Source: Lachnospiraceae bacterium (GTDB lineage: Bacteria > Bacillota > Clostridia > Lachnospirales > Lachnospiraceae). Taken from it: DNA of 5,133 bases. A program made the position numbers and the translations under genes. Shown here piece by piece: positions 1 to 5,133 of the stretch. The stretch's first letter is position 1. Each line of letters begins with the position of its first letter. The stretch lies in NCBI GenBank assembly GCA_003520105.1, contig DOVL01000226.1, positions 1 through 5,133 of the forward strand. Direction: 5' to 3'. Below the pieces are notes generated by a model. The model had not been told where the DNA came from. It worked only from the letters and a program-made list of their open reading frames with translations, and made no database searches.

Positions 1-825
1 AAGGCCGCAAAGGAGCAGAATATCGCAGATGCGATCCTTGTCGGAGATGAAGATGCGATCAGAAATATCGCAGCAGAGATCGGTATGGATCTTACAGGTT
101 ATGAGATAATCGATGTAAAGGACAAGATCGAAGCAGCACGCACAGCCGTTAAGCTTGTGCATGACGGTAAGGCTGATATGTATATGAAGGGACTTATCGA
201 TACCAAGGATTTCCTTAAGAGCGTGCTCGATAAGGAAGTTGGTCTCAGAACAGGCAAGCCGCTTTCACATGTATGTGTATTTGAGCTTGAGGGAGCAGAG
301 AAGCTTCTCTTCCTTACAGACGTTGCATTTATGACATATCCTACACTTGAGGATAAGGTTAGTATCATCAAAAATACAGTTGAGATCTGTAATGCAGTAG
401 GTATCGAGAATCCTAAGGTGGCTCCTCTTGCAGCAGTAGAGGTTGTAAATCCTAAGATGCCTGTAACCGTTGAGGCTGCTGAGCTTACAAGAATGAATGA
501 AGAAGGCGAGATAACAGGATGCATAGTTGACGGACCTCTTTCACTTGACCTTGCTACATGCCCGGAGGCAGCTCAGCATAAGGGTGCTACAGGACGTAAG
601 ATCGTAGGTGACGCAGACGTTCTTCTCTTCCCTGATATCCACGCAGGAAATATTACTTATAAGGCTCTTGTTCATTTTGCAAAGGGCAGAAACGGAAACC
701 TTATAACAGGTACGGCAGCACCGGTTATCCTTACTTCAAGATCTGATTCATTTGAGGTTAAGGTTAACTCACTTGCACTTGGTGCACTTGTTGCAGATTC
801 ACTTAAAAAGAACGCAGCAAATTAG
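1..825 (+). CDS. ptb: Phosphate butyryltransferase, 5'-truncated by the window edge
   Basis: The enzyme (EC 2.3.1.19) converts butyryl-CoA and phosphate to butyryl phosphate and CoA in the cytoplasm. The frame is open from base 1, giving 274 residues before TAG at 823-825. Ptb proteins are about 300 residues, so roughly 30-40 N-terminal residues lie upstream; the ATG at 85 is internal, because the codons before it already read as family sequence (IADAILVGDEDAI). Family motifs, numbered from base 1: MKGLIDTKDF at 62-71, EVGLRTGK near 79-86, NPKVAP and NPKMP in the middle, DGPLSLD at 177-183, GDADVLLFPDIHAGN at 203-217, and the phosphate-site-like SRSDS at 246-250. This reads closely like clostridial Ptb rather than acetate-type Pta. 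Butyrate kinase follows after 71 bases, which supports the butyryl over the acetyl assignment. Lysine is nearly always AAG and leucine mostly CTT, as expected of a highly expressed gene. Confidence 0.95.
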   Translation, partial: KAAKEQNIADAILVGDEDAIRNIAAEIGMDLTGYEIIDVKDKIEAARTAVKLVHDGKADMYMKGLIDTKDFLKSVLDKEVGLRTGKPLSHVCVFELEGAEKLLFLTDVAFMTYPTLEDKVSIIKNTVEICNAVGIENPKVAPLAAVEVVNPKMPVTVEAAELTRMNEEGEITGCIVDGPLSLDLATCPEAAQHKGATGRKIVGDADVLLFPDIHAGNITYKALVHFAKGRNGNLITGTAAPVILTSRSDSFEVKVNSLALGALVADSLKKNAAN

Positions 826-885
826 TGATCCTTCCCGTTTGAGGGGCAAAGCAGCAGTAATCGTAAATATATTTGTTATCAGCAT

Positions 886-890
886 GGAGG
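886..890 (+). promoter_or_regulatory. Ribosome binding site that fixes the buk start
   Basis: GGAGG lies six bases before the ATG at 897. A longer in-frame reading begins at TTG 873, but this GGAGG would then sit inside the gene. The extra eight residues (MLSAWRHK) also do not resemble the start of butyrate kinases, which begin just before the INPGSTSTK motif. The start at 897 is therefore preferred. Confidence 0.9.
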
Positions 891-896
891 CATAAA

Positions 897-1964
897 ATGG
901 CAATCAAGTCACTTATCATTAACCCGGGTTCAACATCAACAAAGCTTGGTGTATTTGAAGATGAGACACTTTTAATGGACGAGACTCTTCGTCATTCAAC
1001 AGAGGAGATCGCACAGTACCCAAATATCATTGCACAGAAAGATTTTCGTAAGAATATCATCCTTGATTTCCTCAAGGAGAAGAACATCGATGTAAATACA
1101 TTTGATGTTATCGTAGGACGTGGCGGTATCGTTAAGCCTATTCCGGGTGGAACATATGAAGTAACCGATGCGCTTATCAAGGATCTTACAGAGGCTAAGC
1201 GTGGTGAGCATGCATCAAATCTCGGTGGTATCATCGCAAGAGAAATAGCTGATTCAATCGGCGTAAAAGCGTTCATCGTTGATCCTGTTGCAGTAGATGA
1301 GCTTGTTCCGGTTGCACGTATTTCAGGTATTCCTGAAATTGAGAGAGGATCGATCGATCATCCTCTTAACCAGAAGGCTATGGGAAGACGTTATGCTAAG
1401 GAAGTCGGTAAGAAGTATGAGGATTTGAATCTCATCATCGTTCACCTTGGCGGCGGAACATCATGCGGATGCCATGATCATGGTAAGATGGTTGATGTAT
1501 TTGCAGCATTCAACGGCGACGGTGCATTTTCACCTGAGAGAGCAAATGCGGTTCCTCCGCTTTCACTTGTTGAGATGTGCTTCTCAGGAAAATACACACA
1601 GGCTGAGATGAAGAAGAAGATCATCGGTAACGGTGGTTTCAATGCATATCTCGGAACAAATGATGCACGAGAGATCATGAAGCGTATCGATGAGGGAGAT
1701 GAGAAGGCTAAGCTTGTTATGAACGCATTTATCTATCAGCTTTCAAAGAACATCGGCGCTATGGCAGCTGTTCTTAAGGGAAAGGTTGATCAGATCATTA
1801 TAACAGGCGGTATAGCTTATAATAAGAGAATCACAGACAAAATAAACGAATATGTTGGTTTCATCGCTCCTGTAACAGTTTACGCAGGTGAAGATGAGCT
1901 TCTTGCGCTTGCCCAGGGAGCACTCAGAGTGCTTAACGGCGAGGAGGAAGCCAAGGAATACTAA
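897..1964 (+). CDS. buk: Butyrate kinase
   Basis: The enzyme (EC 2.7.2.7) transfers phosphate from butyryl phosphate to ADP, making butyrate and ATP; it completes the Ptb-Buk route of the gene upstream. The product is 355 residues, the usual length for the family, starting at ATG 897. It has the acetokinase-type ASKHA fold signatures: INPGSTSTK at 8-16 (phosphate binding), GRGG at 74-77, HASNLGG at 105-111, VDPVAVDE at 128-135, HPLNQKA at 155-161, HLGGGTS at 183-189, NGDGAFSPER at 206-215, TGGIAYN at 303-309 and AGEDELLALAQGALRVL at 330-346. The end, GEEEAKEY, is also typical of clostridial Buk. After SPER the residues are ANAVP, where the clostridial Buk I recall has SGGVP; the effect is unknown. 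Branched-chain acyl phosphates could also be substrates, as seen in some Buk enzymes. The next gene starts 18 bases after the stop. Confidence 0.96.
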   Translation: MAIKSLIINPGSTSTKLGVFEDETLLMDETLRHSTEEIAQYPNIIAQKDFRKNIILDFLKEKNIDVNTFDVIVGRGGIVKPIPGGTYEVTDALIKDLTEAKRGEHASNLGGIIAREIADSIGVKAFIVDPVAVDELVPVARISGIPEIERGSIDHPLNQKAMGRRYAKEVGKKYEDLNLIIVHLGGGTSCGCHDHGKMVDVFAAFNGDGAFSPERANAVPPLSLVEMCFSGKYTQAEMKKKIIGNGGFNAYLGTNDAREIMKRIDEGDEKAKLVMNAFIYQLSKNIGAMAAVLKGKVDQIIITGGIAYNKRITDKINEYVGFIAPVTVYAGEDELLALAQGALRVLNGEEEAKEY

Positions 1965-1982
1965 TTAAGAGGTGTAAGATTT

Positions 1983-3950
1983 ATGGCAGATGAGAAAAAT
2001 GTTGTAAATGATGCTGCAGAAGCAGCTACTGATAATCTGAAGAAAACACCTGAGTATTCAGATGCAGTAAAAGCCGGTATGCAGAATGCGGCGAACATAC
2101 AGAATGCTGCCGGAAGTACATACAATGGGATTACCGGGTCGCCGGAGCAGGGTGCACGTATGAACCCTTTCGACAATATGCAGACTCAAAATCCGTACAC
2201 ACAGGGCAATCCATATGATAATATGCAGAATATGGCAGCACAGGGCACACCTATGAACCCATACGACAATATGCAGGCTATGGCTGGTGATAATCCGTAT
2301 TATCAGGGAACACCGGAGACTCCGGAGGGCGGAAAGCCAGCCAAGAAGAAGATGTCCAAGGGTAAGAAGATCGGTATTATCAGTGGTATCGTTGCTTTTG
2401 TTGCAATCCTTACGGTTTGCGGATTCATATTTATTCCTAAGCTTTTCAAGCCTAAGAAAGAAACCATCGTCAAGGCTGTTAAAGCTTCAGGAACAAGCAT
2501 CATTGAAGAAAATACCATTGTAAGAGATTTCGGACTTGTCGAGATGGGCGAGAGTATCAAGAATAACGGCGGAAAAGTTGTCGTTAAGGCGAGAAATCCT
2601 AAGAATGTCGACGATAAAATTGATGTTGAGTTAGATTTCGACACGGTAAAACAAGAAGCATCCGTATTATTTGATATAGCTGATAATAATGAGAAGGCGA
2701 GTGGAAAAGCTTACGCAAATAGGGAAAAGGCTTATTTTACAGCTGATGACCTGATGACAGGCTATTATTATATCGATTTAGCTACAGCTGCTTCTGATTA
2801 TATCAATTCGTATTTTGCAGAGGAGTGCGGTTCATCTTATAATGGATGGAATGGCGGTTTCCTGGACAGTTTTATTGATCTTGATGAAGCCGGAGCTATC
2901 TCAAAGGAGCAGCTTGCGCAGCTTAAGGAAATATTTACCAGGCTTAAGGACAGCATAGATTATTCAAAAGACGGAAGTAAGAAGCTTTCACTTGGCGGAA
3001 ACAGCTACGATGCAACCAAATATGTACTGACTATTCCTAAGAAGGAACTTCAGAATGCCATCTCTGATGGATTTGATGTTATCATGAATTCAGCTGTTGC
3101 CGGAAGTTCAAACGGCGAATACTATGCCGCAATGATAAGTTCATATATTTCAACCATTGTCAGCAAGGATGTTAAGATCAATCTTTATGTTTATGATGAC
3201 AAGGTTATTGCCATGGAAACAGGCTATGAAATCGATGTGATCGGAAATAAGGCAAGCATCGATGTTAAGGCTCAGTTTGAGGGTAAGGACAATCTCTTCT
3301 CTGCATTCGACGGAAGTGTTAAGATTACTGTTGATAACCGTACGATGGAATACGTCATCAAATATGACAGCTATGATACAGCTACCGGTTCTGAAATGGT
3401 TGCAGAATTCATGCAGATCGAAGATGGTGATGTTAATCAGCAGATCGAGTGCATAATAAATTATAACAAAGAGACTTCTGATATAGTTATAACAACAAAA
3501 TATCCTCTCAGTGGCGATTATTTCAATTCTTTTTCAGGTAAGGTTCTTTCGCTTGAGAAGGGTAAGAAGCTTGAAATACAGTTTGATACGCTTACTGATA
3601 ATTCACCATACAACTATTATGGTGCGACTACTCAGAAGGATGGCGTGAATTATACTGATATTGATGTGTTTATAGGTCTCTACTCAGATTATACTATTGA
3701 GAAGGTTCCTTCAGATGCTAAGCTTGTAAACTTCTTCACAGACTCAGAGTCAGAGTTCAAGAGTATCATGACTCAGGAGATGCAGAACAAGTTTGATGAG
3801 TGGCTCAATCCTGTTGTTTATGAATGGGAAGAAGGCTGGGATTATGGTCCGGAACCGGAAAATGAGCGAGATGAAGAAACTCAGGAAACAGATACAACTG
3901 AGGCCGGTACGACTGAGTCTACCACAGCCGCACCAACAACCGAGAAGTAG
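1983..3950 (+). CDS. Membrane-anchored protein of unknown function with NPYDNMQ repeats
   Basis: I do not recognise a characterised family. The product has 655 residues; ATG 1983 is preceded by AGAGGTG at 1968-1974 with an eight-base spacer. Visible parts in order: an Ala/Asn-rich polar stretch (1-58); a Asn/Pro/Tyr/Met/Gln-rich repeat region (61-109); a Lys-rich segment (118-129); one hydrophobic helix (about 130-151); a second basic patch (153-159); a large domain (about 160-612) with many alternating polar/hydrophobic segments suggesting beta structure; a Trp-rich stretch (W607, W615, W619); and an acidic then Thr-rich tail (623-655). There is no cleavable signal peptide, lipobox, LPXTG motif or visible enzyme motif. 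The likely topology is N-terminus inside, C-terminus outside, though lysines flank the helix on both sides. Many Lachnospiraceae proteins of this layout begin with a Cys-rich zinc ribbon; here the first cysteine is C146, inside the helix. Codon bias is weaker than in ptb/buk (several TTA leucines). DUF6583 is one family worth testing, from memory only. Confidence 0.85.
   Translation: MADEKNVVNDAAEAATDNLKKTPEYSDAVKAGMQNAANIQNAAGSTYNGITGSPEQGARMNPFDNMQTQNPYTQGNPYDNMQNMAAQGTPMNPYDNMQAMAGDNPYYQGTPETPEGGKPAKKKMSKGKKIGIISGIVAFVAILTVCGFIFIPKLFKPKKETIVKAVKASGTSIIEENTIVRDFGLVEMGESIKNNGGKVVVKARNPKNVDDKIDVELDFDTVKQEASVLFDIADNNEKASGKAYANREKAYFTADDLMTGYYYIDLATAASDYINSYFAEECGSSYNGWNGGFLDSFIDLDEAGAISKEQLAQLKEIFTRLKDSIDYSKDGSKKLSLGGNSYDATKYVLTIPKKELQNAISDGFDVIMNSAVAGSSNGEYYAAMISSYISTIVSKDVKINLYVYDDKVIAMETGYEIDVIGNKASIDVKAQFEGKDNLFSAFDGSVKITVDNRTMEYVIKYDSYDTATGSEMVAEFMQIEDGDVNQQIECIINYNKETSDIVITTKYPLSGDYFNSFSGKVLSLEKGKKLEIQFDTLTDNSPYNYYGATTQKDGVNYTDIDVFIGLYSDYTIEKVPSDAKLVNFFTDSESEFKSIMTQEMQNKFDEWLNPVVYEWEEGWDYGPEPENERDEETQETDTTEAGTTESTTAAPTTEK
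2163..2309 (+). repeat. Coding repeats NPxDNMQ and NPYxQG in the membrane protein
   Basis: The heptad NP[FY]DNMQ occurs at residues 61-67, 76-82 and 92-98, a period of 15-16 residues. A related NPYxQG occurs at 70-75 and 104-109. Both lie before the membrane helix, so they are probably cytoplasmic. The three heptads differ at DNA level mostly by silent third-base changes, so this is not a recent exact tandem duplication. Confidence 0.85.
2370..2435 (+). other. Encoded single membrane-spanning helix
   Basis: Residues 130-151 of the membrane protein (IGIISGIVAFVAILTVCGF and on to IP) form the only long uncharged hydrophobic stretch in the protein. It is preceded by seven lysines between residues 118 and 129 and followed by four between 153 and 159. 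It sits too far from the N-terminus to be a signal peptide, so it is best read as an uncleaved anchor. Confidence 0.85.
3849..3947 (+). other. Encoded acidic, Thr-rich C-terminal tail
   Basis: Residues 623-655 of the membrane protein are low in complexity. The first half (624-640) is dominated by Glu and Asp, the second by Thr, with TTE at 638-640, 643-645 and 652-654. The tail is probably disordered. Such tails outside the cell can act as linkers or be glycosylated; that role is inferred only. No sorting signal follows it. Confidence 0.7.
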
Positions 3951-4041
3951 TGATATTTCTGTGCGATAGTCGTGATAACGTGAAATCGGAAATACAAAGA
4001 TGCTTTGATAATGTGATACAGGACGAATAAAGAGGCAGGAC

Positions 4042-4851
4042 ATGAGCAGACTGAATGTAAATGTCAAAAACTGCATATTTAGAGACAATGATCCGAAGAT
4101 CTGTGTTCCGCTTGTCGGACGTACTGAGGACGAGCTTTTTTCTCACGCCGAGGCAATCCTTGAGGAAGCAGAGAGACTCGAAGCAACCTATCCGGGCAGG
4201 AAGCTGGATGTAATTGAATTCAGAGCTGACTACTATGATGACGTTGCTGACAGAGAGAAGCTAACATCACTTATGAACAGACTTAGAAATGTTTTTCCGG
4301 GAAGACTGCTCCTGTTCACCTACAGAAGCGAGGAAGAAGGCGGCGAACTTCGCCATGACAGAGCTGAAAATCTTCTCGACGAGATATGGGAATGGGTTAT
4401 AGCAGGAAAGCTTGCAGACCTTATCGATATCGAGTTAAAATCCGGAAATTACAGAGTTGCCCGTACGGCAGCAAAGGCTCATGAAGCCGGAATGTTTGTT
4501 ATCATGTCTAATCATAATTTTGAGAAGACACCTCATGATGACGAAATACTTGAGATGTTCAGAGAAATGGAGATACTTGGTGCAGATATCCTTAAGATTG
4601 CAGCAACACCGAAGGTCAAATTCGATGTGCAGCGGCTGATGGATCTCACAAAAGATATCACGAGTGGAAGGAAAGGCTCTGATTATCTTGAACATCCGGT
4701 GATCACGATATCAATGGGCAGCGACGGTGCGATATCCAGAACAAGCGGAAGGGAGACCGGAAGTGCGATGACATTTGCGATGGTCGGCAGCGGTTCGGCT
4801 CCGGGTCAGCTGAGTCTGGAGGATATATTTTCCAAACTGAGCGAACAATAA
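4042..4851 (+). CDS. aroD: Type I 3-dehydroquinate dehydratase
   Basis: The enzyme (EC 4.2.1.10) dehydrates 3-dehydroquinate to 3-dehydroshikimate, step three of the shikimate pathway to aromatic amino acids. The product is 269 residues, slightly longer than the usual 250-255, with small additions near 49-54 and 208-217. The start fits the family: VKNCIFRDNDPKICVP at 8-23 matches the usual first strand, and AAGAGG at 4030-4035 lies six bases before ATG. Active-site motifs of the class I (Schiff-base) enzyme are present: EFRAD at 59-63, TYRSEEEGG at 93-101, DIEL at 129-132, SNHNFEKTP at 156-164 with catalytic His158, LKIAATP at 184-190 with Schiff-base Lys185, SMGSDGAISR at 224-233 with Arg233, and GSGSAPGQ at 249-256. 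His158 is followed by Asn where Asp is common. No other shikimate gene is visible nearby, so a biosynthetic role is likely but not shown by context. Confidence 0.95.
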   Translation: MSRLNVNVKNCIFRDNDPKICVPLVGRTEDELFSHAEAILEEAERLEATYPGRKLDVIEFRADYYDDVADREKLTSLMNRLRNVFPGRLLLFTYRSEEEGGELRHDRAENLLDEIWEWVIAGKLADLIDIELKSGNYRVARTAAKAHEAGMFVIMSNHNFEKTPHDDEILEMFREMEILGADILKIAATPKVKFDVQRLMDLTKDITSGRKGSDYLEHPVITISMGSDGAISRTSGRETGSAMTFAMVGSGSAPGQLSLEDIFSKLSEQ

Positions 4852-4900
4852 GAGATTATAACACACTGCTCCGATTGAGGGTGTTTCAGGGGCGGATTAC

Positions 4901-4906
4901 AAGGAG
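4901..4906 (+). promoter_or_regulatory. Ribosome binding site with long spacer, oxidoreductase gene
   Basis: AAGGAG is a strong site, but the ATG at 4919 lies twelve bases further on, longer than the six to eight bases at the other genes here. The spacer is A/T-rich and holds no alternative in-frame start. The protein begins with the Rossmann strand right after this ATG, so the start still looks correct. Confidence 0.7.
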
Positions 4907-4918
4907 ATATTTTAAACA

Positions 4919-5133
4919 ATGGTTAATTTTAAGATAGGAATACTTGGAACAGGATGCATAGCTGAGAAGGTTGCGGATACGATCGCAAAGCTTGATTCAT
5001 TTGAGGTGTATGCGGTTGCATCACGTGATGCTGAGAAGGCAGCTGCTTTCGCAGAGAAGTTTGAGATAAAGAAGAGCTATGGTTCTTATGAAGAGCTTGT
5101 ACAGGACAGCGAGGTTGAGCTGGTTTATGTTGC
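4919..5133 (+). CDS. Gfo/Idh/MocA-family oxidoreductase, 3'-truncated by the window edge
   Basis: Only the first 71 residues are present, as the frame is still open at the window end; full members have about 320-350. They show the N-terminal NAD(P)-binding Rossmann fold of this family: strand and glycine-rich loop FKIGILGTGCIAEKVA at 4-19 (GxGxxA pattern), second strand EVYAVASRDAEKAAAFAEKF at 29-48, and the typical SYGSYEELVQDSEVELVYVA at 53 to the end, where the family usually continues into a TP motif. Members oxidise or reduce sugars, inositols, trans-dihydrodiols or related compounds with NAD(P). The substrate cannot be told from this part, because specificity lies in the missing C-terminal domain. 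It follows aroD by 67 bases on the same strand with no clear terminator between, so shared transcription is possible. Confidence 0.88.
   Translation, partial: MVNFKIGILGTGCIAEKVADTIAKLDSFEVYAVASRDAEKAAAFAEKFEIKKSYGSYEELVQDSEVELVYV

Noticed and set aside
85..87. ATG as the start of ptb
   Set aside because: The frame is open to base 1 and the codons before it encode typical Ptb sequence (IADAILVGDEDAI).
99..524. Reverse-strand open frame of 141 codons inside ptb
   Set aside because: It lies opposite a well-supported gene; its composition (Ser/Thr/Leu-rich) is what the complement of that gene yields and no family is recognised. Similar reverse frames within the other genes were rejected for the same reason.
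839..869. Possible promoter before buk, TTGAGG and TAAATA
   Set aside because: The spacer is 19 bases and both boxes are imperfect; ptb and buk are normally co-transcribed.
873..896. A TTG start giving butyrate kinase eight more residues
   Set aside because: The GGAGG at 886-890 is well placed for ATG 897 and the extra residues do not fit the family start.
2287..2523. Forward open frame of 78 codons inside the membrane protein gene
   Set aside because: It is Arg-rich out-of-frame reading of the repeat and Lys-rich region, with no ribosome binding site of note.
4007..4036. Promoter-like GATAAT, or TTGATA with TAAAGA, before aroD
   Set aside because: GATAAT has no fitting -35 box, and TAAAGA overlaps the ribosome binding site so a transcript from it would be nearly leaderless. 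The rest of 3951-4041 shows only three- or four-base stems.
4860..4885. AACAC...GTGTT inverted repeat between aroD and the oxidoreductase gene as a terminator
   Set aside because: The stem is only five pairs with a 16-base loop and has no T-run after it.

Overview
The window looks like chromosomal DNA from an anaerobic, butyrate-forming Firmicute, most likely in the Lachnospiraceae (Butyrivibrio or Coprococcus type). The reasons are an adjacent ptb-buk pair, moderate G+C with strong use of AAG (Lys) and CTT (Leu) codons in those two genes, strong AGGAGG-like ribosome binding sites, and a type of N-in membrane protein common in that family. The genus is inferred; there is no rRNA or other marker here. 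All five genes are on the + strand and no convincing gene lies on the - strand.

Layout: (1) bases 1-825, the 3' nine-tenths of phosphate butyryltransferase (ptb), whose start lies before the window; (2) 897-1964, complete butyrate kinase (buk); (3) 1983-3950, a 655-residue membrane-anchored protein of unknown function with an N-terminal NPYDNMQ repeat region, one membrane helix, a large probably extracytoplasmic domain and an acidic/Thr-rich tail; (4) 4042-4851, complete type I 3-dehydroquinate dehydratase (aroD); (5) 4919 to the window end, the N-terminal Rossmann part of a Gfo/Idh/MocA-family oxidoreductase, cut by the window edge. The gaps are short (71, 18, 91 and 67 bases). None holds a recognisable intrinsic terminator or a convincing promoter, so read-through from ptb onward is possible but unproven.

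How the genes work together: Ptb converts butyryl-CoA and phosphate to butyryl phosphate, and Buk uses that to make ATP and butyrate, the last energy-conserving step of butyrate fermentation. AroD performs the third step of the shikimate pathway and has no metabolic link to butyrate formation. The oxidoreductase fragment cannot be given a substrate. The membrane protein begins only 18 bases after buk and is the one part of the window that is not standard metabolism. It is the best candidate for something undescribed, but the sequence shows only its architecture, not a function. I see no CRISPR array, mobile element, RNA gene, phage gene or defence system.
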